Assembly: GCF_042670205.1 (NCBI RefSeq)
Contig: NZ_JBHUWD010000010.1
Coordinates: forward strand, 1 to 64,000
DNA length: 64,000 bases
Direction: 5' to 3'
Source: Luteimicrobium sp042670205
GTDB lineage: Bacteria; Actinomycetota; Actinomycetes; Actinomycetales; Cellulomonadaceae
How positions within the stretch are numbered: position 1 is the stretch's first letter; each line of letters begins with the position of its first letter. The notes beneath the pieces are model-generated. The model made no database searches. It had not been told where the DNA came from and saw only the letters and a program-made list of their open reading frames with translations. Made by a program: the position numbers and the translations under genes. Below are positions 49,094 through 57,921 of this stretch, piece by piece.

Positions 49094-49495
49094 TCAGCGT
49101 GCGAGGTCTGCCCGACGGTCGTAGTCGCCGCGGGCCGCGATCACGTCCTCGACGTGCTGCACCGACCACTCCGTGAGCGCCTTCAGCGGTTCGCGGAGCG
49201 TCTGGCCGAGCGCGGTCAGCTCGTACTCGACGTGGGGCGGGACCTCCGGGTAGACGGTCCGGCGGACCAGCCCGTCCCGTTCGAGACCGCGCAGGGTCTG
49301 GGTGAGCATCTTCTCGCTCACGCCCGCGAGGACGCGCCGGAGCACGCTGAACCTCGCGCTCCCGTTCCTGCCGAGCTCGCCCAGCACGAGTACCGCCCAC
49401 TTGCTGCCGATGTGGTCGAGCAGGTCGCGCGACGGGCAGCCGCGCTCGTACGGATCGAACGACCGCGTGCGCTCGACCACGTTCTCCACCGTCAT
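49094..49495 (-). CDS. HxlR family transcriptional regulator
   Basis: The 133-residue protein has the HxlR winged helix: CPSRDLLDHIGSKWAVLVLG, ELGRNGSARFSVLRRVLAG, VSEKMLTQTLRGLERDGLV and PPHVEYELTALGQTL. HxlR proteins often sense electrophiles or quinones by the N-terminal Cys, present here in YERGCPSRD, and act as dimers. It faces away from an NmrA/QorB-like gene, suggesting it controls that gene and itself through the dyad at 49534-49551. Confidence 0.93.
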   Translation of the reverse strand: MTVENVVERTRSFDPYERGCPSRDLLDHIGSKWAVLVLGELGRNGSARFSVLRRVLAGVSEKMLTQTLRGLERDGLVRRTVYPEVPPHVEYELTALGQTLREPLKALTEWSVQHVEDVIAARGDYDRRADLAR

Positions 49496-49533
49496 GGGGG
49501 TCTCACCTCGTCACTTTCGCCGGGGTTCGTACC

Positions 49534-49551
49534 GTACCAAAAGGTGGCTAC
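49534..49551. promoter_or_regulatory. Candidate HxlR operator
   Basis: GTACCAAAAGGTGGCTAC is a partly symmetric dyad (GTA...TAC at the ends with inner C-A/T-G pairs) in the divergent gap between the HxlR gene and the NmrA-type gene. HxlR sites commonly have GTA-n-TAC ends. Only pattern evidence. Confidence 0.5.
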
Positions 49552-49639
49552 TTCCCAACGGTGAGCATCGACGTCAGGCTGCTTCTGCTCGCCCACGGCG
49601 GGCACGTCAGTCGTACGCGAGAACGGAAGGACCACCATC

Positions 49640-50536
49640 ATGTCGATCGTCGTCACCGGAGCCACCGGTCACCTCGGCAGGCTCACCGTCGAGGCGCTGC
49701 TCCGCCGCGGCGTCCCCGCCACGGACGTCGTCGCGACGGGCCGCGACACCACCACGATCACCGATCTGGCGGATCGCGGTGTCGTCGTGCGCCGAGCCGA
49801 CTTCGGGGACGCCGACAGTCTCGCCGAGGCGTTCCGGGGTGCCGACAAGTTGTTGCTCGTGTCGGCCTCCGTTCCCGTGGAAGATCGGGTCGCCCACCAC
49901 CGCAGGGCGATCGACGCCGCGGTGGCGGCAGGCGTCTCGCTCGTCGCCTACACGAGCACGACGCACGCCGACCGCGCGACCACCGTCATCGGCGCCACGC
50001 ACGGCGAGACCGAACGCTACCTGCGGGACCGGGCGGTCCCTCGTGTGCTGCTCCGGAACGGGTGGTACCTGGAGAACTACGTCGAGCAGCTCCCGCAGAT
50101 CCTCGCGCACGGCACGCTCGTCGGCGCCGCCGGCGACGGGAGGATCAGCCTGGGCTCCCGTGCGGACTACGCGGAGGCGGCCGCCGTCGTCCTCACGACC
50201 GAGGGCCACGCCGGAGCCGTCTACGAGCTCGGCGGGGACACGTCGTTCACGCTGGCGGAGGTCGCCCAGGCCATCTCCTCCGCGTCCGGGGAGCACGTCT
50301 CCTACGTCGACCTTCCCGTGAGCGAGCTGGCGGGCAGGCTCGCCGCCGCGGGCCTGCCGGTCCCGCTCGCCGAGGTCCTCGCGGACGCCGACCTGGGGAT
50401 GAGCCGCGGCGAGATGGAGACCGACTCCGGCGACCTGTGCCGGTTGATCGGCCGGGCGCCCGTCTCGCTCGCCGACGCCCTCGCAGCAGCCGTGCGCGAG
50501 GTGCGGCGACCGGGTTCGGCGGTCGAGCGGGTCTGA
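49640..50536 (+). CDS. NmrA/QorB-like NAD(P)H quinone oxidoreductase
   Basis: The 298-residue protein starts MSIVVTGATGHLGRLTVEAL with the Rossmann motif TGATGHLG, then VVVRRADFGDADSLAEAF and LVAYTSTTHADRATTVIG, matching the YtfG/QorB group of NmrA-like reductases. These reduce quinones with NAD(P)H and are often next to an HxlR regulator, as here. The active-site region NGWYLENYVEQL is also typical. The ATG has AGGACCA upstream, moderate. Confidence 0.88.
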   Translation: MSIVVTGATGHLGRLTVEALLRRGVPATDVVATGRDTTTITDLADRGVVVRRADFGDADSLAEAFRGADKLLLVSASVPVEDRVAHHRRAIDAAVAAGVSLVAYTSTTHADRATTVIGATHGETERYLRDRAVPRVLLRNGWYLENYVEQLPQILAHGTLVGAAGDGRISLGSRADYAEAAAVVLTTEGHAGAVYELGGDTSFTLAEVAQAISSASGEHVSYVDLPVSELAGRLAAAGLPVPLAEVLADADLGMSRGEMETDSGDLCRLIGRAPVSLADALAAAVREVRRPGSAVERV

Positions 50537-50538
50537 GG

Positions 50539-50623
50539 CGGAGGGTGAGGGATTCGAACCCCCGGTCCCTTGCGGGACAACGGTTTTCAAGACCGTCACA
50601 TTAGGCCGCTCTGTCAACCCTCC
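50539..50623 (-). tRNA. tRNA-Ser (TGA)
   Basis: The minus-strand gene begins GGAGGGTTGACAGAGCGG and ends with ACCCTCC plus G. The anticodon loop is CTTGAAA (TGA, serine). The variable arm TTGTCCCGCAAGGGACC region and the T arm GGGTTCGAATCCC are intact; length 85 bases. CCA is not encoded. It lies just after the NmrA-type gene, on the opposite strand. Confidence 0.95.
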
Positions 50624-50738
50624 TCGCGCCGAGGCGCGCGCCGCCATTCTTCCATGCGCCGGGCACCGGTCCGCACCGCGCGGCAGCGGGTCGTGCGACC
50701 CCGGGGCGGCCCGCCACCGGCGCCCGGCCGGGAACGAG

Positions 50739-50775
50739 GACGGCCCCCGCCTCCCAGCGGGAGGCGAGGGCCGTC
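50739..50775 (-). terminator. Terminator of the conservon operon
   Basis: GACGGCCC then CGCCTCCC (50739-50755) pairs with GGGAGGCG and GGGCCGTC (50759-50775), 16 pairs with one C-A mismatch and an AGC loop, 15 bases after the cvnD stop on the minus strand. A weak U-containing tail follows. Confidence 0.7.
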
Positions 50776-50789
50776 GTCGGACGCCGAAC

Positions 50790-51575
50790 CTACTGCGCGG
50801 CGCCCTGCTGGGCGCGGAGCTGCTGCATGGCGAGCTGCACGAGCGCGACGAGCGTCTGCTTGGTCGCGGCACGCGAGCGGGCGTCCGTGTAGAGCATCGG
50901 GACGTGGCCGCCGATCTGCAGCGCCTCGCGGACGTCCTCGAGGCGGTGCTTGGCGACGCCGTCGAAGCAGTTCACGCCCACGACGAACGGGATGCCGCGC
51001 GACTCGAAGTAGTCGATCGCCGGGAAGCACTGGTCGAGGCGCTCGGTGTCGACGAGGACGACGGCGCCGATCGCGCCGCGCACCAGGTCGTCCCACATGA
51101 AGAGGAAGCGGTCCTGACCCGGCGTGCCGAACAGGTACAGCCACAGGTTGCCCGGGAGGGCGACGCGGCCGAAGTCCATGGCGACGGTCGTGGTGGTCTT
51201 GCGGTCGCTCACGCCACCGGCGTCGTCGACGCCCACCGAGTGCTCCGTCATCGCGGCCTCGGTGTTGAGGGGCTCGACGTCGGAGATCGACCCGATGAAC
51301 GTCGTCTTGCCGACGGCGAAGCCACCGGCGACGACGATCTTCACGACGGTCGGCGCGGCGCGGCCGACCTCGGCCGCGGTGCCCTGCGACCCGTCGTGGG
51401 CGGTCTGCTGCACCGGTGCAGCGGGACCGCCGTCGGTCGGGACACCACGGAGCACGGGCGGCGCGGGCTGCGTCGCCACGGGCTGCGGGGCGGCCGGCGC
51501 TCCGGCCGGGCCCCCGACGCCGACCGAGGTGCGCACGGGCGCGCCCGGTGCGGACTCAGAGGGAGGAAATGCCAT
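50790..51575 (-). CDS. cvnD: Conservon GTPase CvnD with extended N-terminus
   Basis: The 261-residue protein has a P-loop GFAVGKTTFIG near 86-96, the switch-2 variant FGTPGQDRFLFMWDD and a later NCFDG, typical of the CvnD/Roc-like small GTPases that work with roadblock protein CvnB. The first 76 residues are Pro/Ala-rich and not usual; typical CvnD is about 190-200 long. The ATG at 51575 lies inside the end of cvnC (20-base overlap), so translation is coupled. It would act at the membrane with the sensor kinase in a G-protein-like complex. Confidence 0.9.
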   Translation of the reverse strand: MAFPPSESAPGAPVRTSVGVGGPAGAPAAPQPVATQPAPPVLRGVPTDGGPAAPVQQTAHDGSQGTAAEVGRAAPTVVKIVVAGGFAVGKTTFIGSISDVEPLNTEAAMTEHSVGVDDAGGVSDRKTTTTVAMDFGRVALPGNLWLYLFGTPGQDRFLFMWDDLVRGAIGAVVLVDTERLDQCFPAIDYFESRGIPFVVGVNCFDGVAKHRLEDVREALQIGGHVPMLYTDARSRAATKQTLVALVQLAMQQLRAQQGAAQ

Positions 51576-51987
51576 TGAGAACACTCTCCAGGACGCTCAG
51601 CGACAGGCCCGGGTTGTGACCGTGGCCGGTGTGCACGTTGACAGGGGTGGACGTGTGGACGGTGACGTAGCCCTCGTCGGACAGGTCCGCGACGAGGATG
51701 CGGACGACACCGAGGGGCAGGCGCAGGAGTGCGGAGAGCTCCGCGACCGAGACGTAGTTGTGAGCGGCGTGCTGGAGGATCGCACGCTTCTCGGGCGGCA
51801 GGCCGTACCCGTTCACCGCGCCCGGCATCACCTCGACGAGCGCTTCGAGCGGAAGGTCCGACGTCGCGGAGCGCACGCGGCCGCCCGTCACCGCGTACGG
51901 GCGCACCGTGGCGGCCTCGTACACCTCGCCGGGGGGCACGGGTACGGCTGGGATGCCGCCCGGGACCGTGTTCGTCACCGACCTCAC
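51556..51987 (-). CDS. cvnC: Conservon protein CvnC (DUF742)
   Basis: A 143-residue DUF742 protein: VRPYAVTGGRVRSATSDLPL, LPPEKRAILQHAAHNYVSVA and PLGVVRILVADLSDEGYVTV, with a helix-turn-helix-like core. It belongs to the cvnABCD module, where it binds CvnD. Its gene overlaps cvnD and follows cvnB by 13 bases, the fixed order of conservons. The N-terminus has a Pro/Gly-rich lead PGGIPAVPVPPG. Confidence 0.93.
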   Translation of the reverse strand: MRSVTNTVPGGIPAVPVPPGEVYEAATVRPYAVTGGRVRSATSDLPLEALVEVMPGAVNGYGLPPEKRAILQHAAHNYVSVAELSALLRLPLGVVRILVADLSDEGYVTVHTSTPVNVHTGHGHNPGLSLSVLESVLNGISSL

Positions 51988-52000
51988 CTCGTCCTGGTGG

Positions 52001-52450
52001 TCAGCCCTGCGACGCGCGCGTGGCGCCGTCGACGGGCAGGTTGCCCCGCATCTCGGAGATGAGCTGCGGTGTCAGCGTGGCCTCGGTCCGCGAGACGAGC
52101 ATCGCCATCTCGTAGCCGATCAGGCCGACGTCACAGTTTGACTCAGCGACGACGGAGAGAACAGACCCGTTCGAGATGTTCATCAGGAACAGGAAGCCGT
52201 TGTCCATCTCGATGATGGCCTGGCGCACGTTGCCACCACCGAGCTGGCGGGCTGCGCCGCGCGTGAGGCTCGACATGCCGGAGACGATCGCCGCCAGCTG
52301 GTCGCCGCTCGTGCGGTCCAGCTTCTCCGACATCGCCATGAGGAGACCGTCGGCGGACACGACGAGCGTGTGACGGCTCCCGGGCACCGTGCGCACGAAG
52401 TTGTCGAGGAGCCACCCGAACGTGGTTGCCTCGGTGCTGAGTGCGTTCAC
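52001..52450 (-). CDS. cvnB: Conservon roadblock/LC7 protein CvnB
   Basis: A 149-residue roadblock/LC7 protein with FGWLLDNFVRTVPGSRHTLV, VSADGLLMAMSEKLDRTSG and AAIVSGMSSLTRGAARQLGG, FLFLMNISNGSVLSVVAE. Roadblock proteins regulate small GTPases, here CvnD. It follows cvnA by 82 bases and precedes cvnC. The start ATG has AGGAAGAG upstream. A complete and usual member. Confidence 0.94.
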   Translation of the reverse strand: MNALSTEATTFGWLLDNFVRTVPGSRHTLVVSADGLLMAMSEKLDRTSGDQLAAIVSGMSSLTRGAARQLGGGNVRQAIIEMDNGFLFLMNISNGSVLSVVAESNCDVGLIGYEMAMLVSRTEATLTPQLISEMRGNLPVDGATRASQG

Positions 52451-52532
52451 TCTTCCTCCAGGTCAGGTGCTGCGTTCTGCAGCACGTCTTCGTTCGCCCG
52501 TCTCGCGACTCCACGGCCGGGCCGGGGCTGTG

Positions 52533-55500
52533 CTAGGCGCGGGACCCGTCCCCTGCGGTTCCCGGTCCGTCGGTGCGGCCGTACGGTCCACCGAACGCGG
52601 CCTCGAACTCGGCGTCGAGATCCACGGAAGGCTGGCCGACCGCATCCTCGCGCGCCCGGCGGGTCGCGCTCTGGAACGCCCGGAGCCGTTCGCGCAGCAC
52701 CTCGGCGTCGCGGTCGATCCGGTCGTTCGCGCTCTGCTGACCCGTCGACTCCTGCTGGCGGCGCGCGCGCCGCGTGAGGGTCGGTCCGGTCGTCAGCTCG
52801 ACGACCGGCTGGTAGGTCGCGCCCGTGGGCGCCGGGTCGAACGAGTTCGTGCGCAGCAGCGTCGTCATCTCCTCGTACAGGACCGAGGAGGCGAGCCACT
52901 CGGACTTCGCGGTCACCGGGTCGACGACGTACTCCGGGTCCAGGGGGTCGAGCGAGCGCGGGCGCAGCGTGCGGCCCGTGAGCTCGGGGCCGGCGAGCGT
53001 CGGCGGCGCCGCGGCGGGCGGTGCCGGCACGGGCTCGTACGCGGGCGCCGGCTCGTACGCCGGGGTGGGCTCGTACGCGGCCGCGGGAGCGGCGGGAGCG
53101 GGCTCGGCGGGAGCCGGCTCGGCGGGCGCGTACGGGGCCGACGGCTCGGACGACGACGCCACGGCCGGACCCTGGTATGCCTCGAAGGCCGCAGGCTCGG
53201 GCTCCGCGCCGGGCAGCGCGGACGTCCGGGTCACGCCCGTCAGCCCGAGCGCCTCGGCGGAGTGGATGGACGACGCCGGCACGACGGGGGTCGGCTGCGT
53301 GAGCGTGCGGAGCGCGTCCGTGTACGCCTGCTGGGAGTAGCCGCGGCGGAACCAGCCCCGGTTGCGCTTGGCGGCCTCGCGCACGTCGCGCCGCGTCGGC
53401 AGGTTCGTGAGCAGGTCGTCGAACGCGGGCAGCGCCTGCTCGAACATCGTCGCGTCGTCACCCTGCGGCTCGACGTCGGCGACCGGGGTCGCGTCGGCCG
53501 GTGCGGCCGCGGCGAAGGCGTCGGGCGCATAGGCGGGTGCCGCGTCGTCGAGCGCGGGCTCGGCGGCCGCGAGGGCCTCCGCCTGCTGACGGCCGAAGTA
53601 GCCCCCGAGGTCCGAGTAGGGCGACGACGGCGTGCCCTCGGCTGCCGGCTCCCACAGCGCCGAGGCGGCCTCCGCCTCGGACAGCGCGGCGGGTGCCTGC
53701 TCGCCGCGGGACGGCAGGGCGGGCTCGCCCTGGACGAACTGCGGCTCCCAGGACGTCGAGGTGTCCTCGAGCTGCTGGAACGCGCTCGTGTCGACCTCGG
53801 GGACCGAGGGCGCGTACGAGTACGGCGCGGGCGGTGCCGGCGGGACGTCGGTGACGAGAGCCGGGGGCGTCCACGACGACGCGGGCGCAGGCTCGACGGC
53901 CGGGGGCTCCGCGACGGTCGGCTCCTCGGGGGCGACCAGCGACTCGTACGACGGCGCGTCGTCCGCCGGGGCGACCGGGGCCACGCCCGGGACGGCCGCG
54001 GTGGCGGACGTCGGCTCGCCCGTCTCGACCTGCTGGTTCAGCTGCGTCATCGACCGGAAGCCCGAGAACATCGAGGTCCGGACGACGTCGTCGGGCACGG
54101 CCACGAGGTCGACCGACGTCTCGTCGGGGAGCTGGTGCGGCTCGGCGGCGGACGGCTCGAGCGAGAGGGACGGCTCGGGAGCGAGCAGCGGCGTGGGCTC
54201 CGGGAGCGCGGGCGTCTCGCGGCGGCGGCTCGGCAGCGACCCGCCGGACGAGGACGACGCCTGCGTCGGGGGCGTCCAGCCGGACGACTCGGCGCCGAGG
54301 TCCGCGGAGAGCTCCGGCGTGTTGAGCGGCGGGAGGACGAGGTTCGCGGCGCTCGACGTGGGCGCGGACGGGGCCGCGCCACGGACCGGGAGCCCGCTGC
54401 CGACGGTGTCGGGCGCACCCTCGGGGGTCCCCGTGCGGCGCTTGGGCATGCCCGTCGCCGTCGTGCCGTCGGTGAGCGCCGCCAGGTCGACCGGGACCGC
54501 CACCTCGGGCTCGGGCTGCGGGAGCGGCAGCGGACCCGACGGGTGGCTCGACGACGCGGGCGTGCGCGCCGGAAGGCTGTCCGGGGCGGAGCCGCGCCCG
54601 AGCTGCCCGACGGCCGCCTGCGTCTCCGCGGCGAGCGGGTCGGTCGGCTCCGGCAGGGGCACGTTCGAGTCGGCGACGAAGAGGACCGTGGGGAACGACA
54701 CGACGGCCGTGGTGCCCTGGCCGTTGTCGCCCGACGACGTGAACTCGACGGTGGCGCCGAGGCGCTGCGCGAGCCGGCCGACCACGTAGAGGCCGAGCCG
54801 CTGCGCACCGAGCACCTCGGAGGCGCCCGACGACGTGACGCGCGACCGCGCCTCCGCGAGCTCCTCCGGGCCCATGCCCAGGCCGTAGTCGCGGATGATG
54901 ATCTGCACGCCCGACGACGTGCGGTTCGTCGAGACCTCGACGGGGGTGTGCGGCTCCGAGAAGCGCGTCGCGTTCTCGAGCAGCTCGGCGAGCAGGTGCG
55001 CCGCGGAGAGCGCGTTGTGACCGAGCATCAGCGGGTCGACCGGGAGGATGAGGCGCACGCGGTCGTACATCTCGATCTCGGACGACGCCGTACGGATGAC
55101 GTCCGAGGTCGGCATGGGCTGGCGGACGCGACGACCCGAGTCGATGCCCGCGAGGACGAGGAGCGACTCCGCGTTACGACGCATCCGGGTCGCGAGGTGG
55201 TCGAGCCGGAACAGGTTCGACAGCGAGCTCGGGTCCTCTTCGGTGCGCTCCAGGTCGTCGAGGAACGACAGCTGCCGGTTGAGGAGCACCTGGTCGCGGC
55301 GGGCGACGTTGACGAACATCTCGGCGATGGAGCCGCGGAGGGCCGCCTGCTCCTTCGCGACGGTGATGGTCGTGGCGTTCACGTCGTTGAACGCGCGGGC
55401 GAGCTGCCCGACCTCGTCGTTCGACTCGACCGGGATCTCCTCGAGCGCGAGGTCCGGGCCGCGGCCGGGCTCGGCCACCTGCTCGACGAGCGTCGGGAGC

Positions 55501-56654
55501 TCCTCCCGGACCGTCGAGGCCGCATCGGTGAGGCGACGCAGCGGGCGGACGATCGTGCGGGCGATCGCGAGGGCGATGATCACCGAGAGCGCGAACGCGA
55601 GGACGCCGATGCCGAGCGTGATGGCCGCGCGCGTGGTCGCGGACGACTGCAGGTCGGCCGCCTTGGCGTCGACGGCGGTGGCGACGTCGTCGCGCATGGA
55701 CGCCGTCGCGGCCGTCTGGTTCTGGGACAGCTCGACCCACTGGTTGGCGTTCGCCGCCGAGGCTGCGGAGACCTCGGACGACCGGATCGCGTTGCGGAGG
55801 ATCTGGTACGGCCCGGACACCGACGGCACGTCGGCGTGGATGCCGAGCGCAGAGAGCGTGTTGGAGAGCTGGCTGGCGCGCGTCGTGTCGTCGGAGATGA
55901 GACCCGAGATCTGCACGGCGTTGGCGACGACGCCGGCCCCGACGAGCTGGTCCAGCGTCGCGTTCTTGTCGAACTTGTCGCTGAGGACGAGGTAGCCGCC
56001 GGCCGTCTCGGTGTGCATCTGGTTCGTGAGCGTCGCCGCCGAGTTGTACGCGTCGACGATCTGCGCGAGCGTGCGGTCCGCGGCGGTCTCGGAGAGCAGG
56101 GTCCCGATGTTCGTCGCGAGGCCGAGGACGTTCTCGTACGAGTTGTCGACGTACGTCGACGTCAGCTTGGACGAGCCGGTCTGCTCCGCGACGTCGAACT
56201 GGCGGCGGACGGTCTCGAGCCGGTCCTTGGCCGCGAGCGACGTCGTGATCGTCGAGGTGAGCTGGTTGTTGTACTGCCCCAGCGACAGGTCGCGCAGCTG
56301 CCGGTCGCGATTGGCGAGCGTCGTGTCGGTGAGGTTGCGAGCCTTCTTCAGCTCGGCCATGCCGGCAGCGACCTGGTCGGGGTCGACCAACGACGCGACG
56401 ACCTCGCCCTTCGCGTTGGTCGGGCTCTGTGCGGCCGTCACCTGGCTGGTCGCGAACCGCTCCGCCTGGACGGCGTCGAGGAACGCGTCCTGGCTCGCGA
56501 AGACGGACGTCAGCTGGTGCGCCGCACGCGCCTCGCGCGCGTCGGCGATCGCCTGGGACGAGATGTACGCGGCGGCCACGAAGAGGACGAGGACCGGCAC
56601 AGCGAGGGCGGCGAGGATCTTCCCTCGAACGCTCAACCTGCGGAGCATACGCAC
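52533..56654 (-). CDS. cvnA: Conservon sensor histidine kinase CvnA with a very long tail
   Basis: The 1373-residue protein has TM1 (about 13-31), a periplasmic NIT-like helical sensor (32-340; DLSLGQYNNQLTSTI), TM2 (343-365), HAMP (366-430), a DHp-like helix with His485 (RLDHLATRMRRN) and a HATPase_c domain (about 520-650): ELLENATRFSEP (N box) and IRDYGLGMG (G1). The remaining 700 residues (660-1373) are disordered, rich in Pro, Ala and Ser with some Pro-Ala-Tyr-Glu-Pro repeats. Most CvnA proteins are about 800-1000 long. The long tail may tether CvnB-D or other partners. Confidence 0.9.
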   Translation of the reverse strand: MRMLRRLSVRGKILAALAVPVLVLFVAAAYISSQAIADAREARAAHQLTSVFASQDAFLDAVQAERFATSQVTAAQSPTNAKGEVVASLVDPDQVAAGMAELKKARNLTDTTLANRDRQLRDLSLGQYNNQLTSTITTSLAAKDRLETVRRQFDVAEQTGSSKLTSTYVDNSYENVLGLATNIGTLLSETAADRTLAQIVDAYNSAATLTNQMHTETAGGYLVLSDKFDKNATLDQLVGAGVVANAVQISGLISDDTTRASQLSNTLSALGIHADVPSVSGPYQILRNAIRSSEVSAASAANANQWVELSQNQTAATASMRDDVATAVDAKAADLQSSATTRAAITLGIGVLAFALSVIIALAIARTIVRPLRRLTDAASTVREELPTLVEQVAEPGRGPDLALEEIPVESNDEVGQLARAFNDVNATTITVAKEQAALRGSIAEMFVNVARRDQVLLNRQLSFLDDLERTEEDPSSLSNLFRLDHLATRMRRNAESLLVLAGIDSGRRVRQPMPTSDVIRTASSEIEMYDRVRLILPVDPLMLGHNALSAAHLLAELLENATRFSEPHTPVEVSTNRTSSGVQIIIRDYGLGMGPEELAEARSRVTSSGASEVLGAQRLGLYVVGRLAQRLGATVEFTSSGDNGQGTTAVVSFPTVLFVADSNVPLPEPTDPLAAETQAAVGQLGRGSAPDSLPARTPASSSHPSGPLPLPQPEPEVAVPVDLAALTDGTTATGMPKRRTGTPEGAPDTVGSGLPVRGAAPSAPTSSAANLVLPPLNTPELSADLGAESSGWTPPTQASSSSGGSLPSRRRETPALPEPTPLLAPEPSLSLEPSAAEPHQLPDETSVDLVAVPDDVVRTSMFSGFRSMTQLNQQVETGEPTSATAAVPGVAPVAPADDAPSYESLVAPEEPTVAEPPAVEPAPASSWTPPALVTDVPPAPPAPYSYAPSVPEVDTSAFQQLEDTSTSWEPQFVQGEPALPSRGEQAPAALSEAEAASALWEPAAEGTPSSPYSDLGGYFGRQQAEALAAAEPALDDAAPAYAPDAFAAAAPADATPVADVEPQGDDATMFEQALPAFDDLLTNLPTRRDVREAAKRNRGWFRRGYSQQAYTDALRTLTQPTPVVPASSIHSAEALGLTGVTRTSALPGAEPEPAAFEAYQGPAVASSSEPSAPYAPAEPAPAEPAPAAPAAAYEPTPAYEPAPAYEPVPAPPAAAPPTLAGPELTGRTLRPRSLDPLDPEYVVDPVTAKSEWLASSVLYEEMTTLLRTNSFDPAPTGATYQPVVELTTGPTLTRRARRQQESTGQQSANDRIDRDAEVLRERLRAFQSATRRAREDAVGQPSVDLDAEFEAAFGGPYGRTDGPGTAGDGSRA

Positions 56655-56913
56655 CTTCCTGTCGACGCTGTGACCAGCGCCTTCTCCTGCCGGGACGGCT
56701 CGCGCACGTCACGGGACCGCGCGCGTAGGGCAACGCCACGAACGAACTTCCCGCTAACTATCCGGGATCGAGCCACGATCACCTAATCCGGACCACGGCC
56801 CGGGCCAGCCCCCACCGGCGTCGGGGCCCGCGGTGCGAGCGGGCGTCCGAGCGCCTCCCACCTTCGGCGATGACCACCCCCGAGCGCAACCCCCTCCGCC
56901 TAGGCTCGTGGAC

Positions 56914-57903
56914 ATGCGCGCCGTCGAGATCACCCGCCCGGGCGGGCCCGAGCAGCTGCACGTCCGCGAGGTCGAGGACCCGCGCCCGGGACCGGGCGAG
57001 GTGCTCGTCGAGGTCGCGGCCGCGGGGGTCAACCGAGCCGACCTGCTGCAACGCGAGGGCCACTACCCGCCGCCCCCCGGCGCGCCACCGTGGCCCGGGC
57101 TCGAGGCCTCGGGGACCGTCGTCGCTCTCGGGGACGACCTGGACACCTGGGCCGTCGGGGACCGCGTCGCGGCCCTCGTGTCCGGCGGCGGGTACGCCGA
57201 GCTCCTCGCCGTGCCGACCGGCCAGCTCCTCCGGGTGCCCGACCACCTCGACCTCGTCGACGCCGCAGGGCTTCCCGAGGCCGTCTGCACCGCCTGGAGC
57301 AACCTCACCGGACCCGGACGCCTCGGGGTGGGTCCGGCGTCGGGCGCGCGGGTGCTCGTGCACGGTGGCTCGGGCGGGATCGGCACGGTCGCGCTGCAGC
57401 TCCTCGCCGCGCAGGGCGCCTGGGTCGCGACGACGGCCGGCGGCACCGAGCGGACCGCCCGGTGCCGCGAGCTCGGCGCCGACCTCGCGGTCGACCACCG
57501 GACCGAGGACTTCGTCACGGCGGTCCGCGAGGCGACGGGCGGACGCGGGGTCGACGTCGTGCTCGACGTCGTGGGCGGGGCCTACCTGGGACGCAATCTC
57601 GAGGTCCTCGCCGACGAGGGCCGCCTCGTCGTGATCGGCACGCAGCGCGGCCGGAACGCCGAGCTCGACCTGGGCGCCGTGATGGCGCGCCGCCTCACGG
57701 TCACGGGGACGACGCTGCGCTCGCGCAGCCTCGAGGCCAAGGCGGCGATCGTCGCGGACGTCGCGGCGCACGCGTGGCCCTGGCTCGACGACGGCCGCCT
57801 GCGTCCCGTCGTCGGCGCCCGGGTCCCGCTCGACGAGGCACCGCGCGCCCACGAGCTCGTCGAGTCGGGGACGGTCTTCGGCAAGGTGCTGCTGCTCCCC
57901 TGA
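56914..57903 (+). CDS. Quinone oxidoreductase (MDR, zinc-free)
   Basis: The ATG at 56914 gives a 329-residue product; a GTG at 56908 is nearby. It matches NADPH:quinone oxidoreductase of the MDR family: MRAVEITRPGGPEQLHVREV, VNRADLLQREGHYPPP (the quinone oxidoreductase word with NRxD), and RVLVHGGSGGIGTVALQLLA for NADPH. No zinc Cys ligands are present, as expected for this subfamily (PIG3-like). It is next to bpa but runs in a separate unit. Confidence 0.9.
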   Translation: MRAVEITRPGGPEQLHVREVEDPRPGPGEVLVEVAAAGVNRADLLQREGHYPPPPGAPPWPGLEASGTVVALGDDLDTWAVGDRVAALVSGGGYAELLAVPTGQLLRVPDHLDLVDAAGLPEAVCTAWSNLTGPGRLGVGPASGARVLVHGGSGGIGTVALQLLAAQGAWVATTAGGTERTARCRELGADLAVDHRTEDFVTAVREATGGRGVDVVLDVVGGAYLGRNLEVLADEGRLVVIGTQRGRNAELDLGAVMARRLTVTGTTLRSRSLEAKAAIVADVAAHAWPWLDDGRLRPVVGARVPLDEAPRAHELVESGTVFGKVLLLP

Positions 57904-57921
57904 CGGGGCAGACTGGACGGC

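Noticed and set aside
50570..51144. Frames on either strand between tRNA-Ser and cvnD.
   Set aside because: Low-complexity Arg/Pro/Ala text overlapping the tRNA and the terminator hairpin, with no start signals.
52389..56786. A plus-strand open frame of 1465 codons opposite cvnA.
   Set aside because: Its translation is Arg/Gly/Leu-rich low complexity with no domain, as expected for the antisense of a GC-rich gene with strong third-base bias. cvnA on the other strand has clear domains and conserved operon order.
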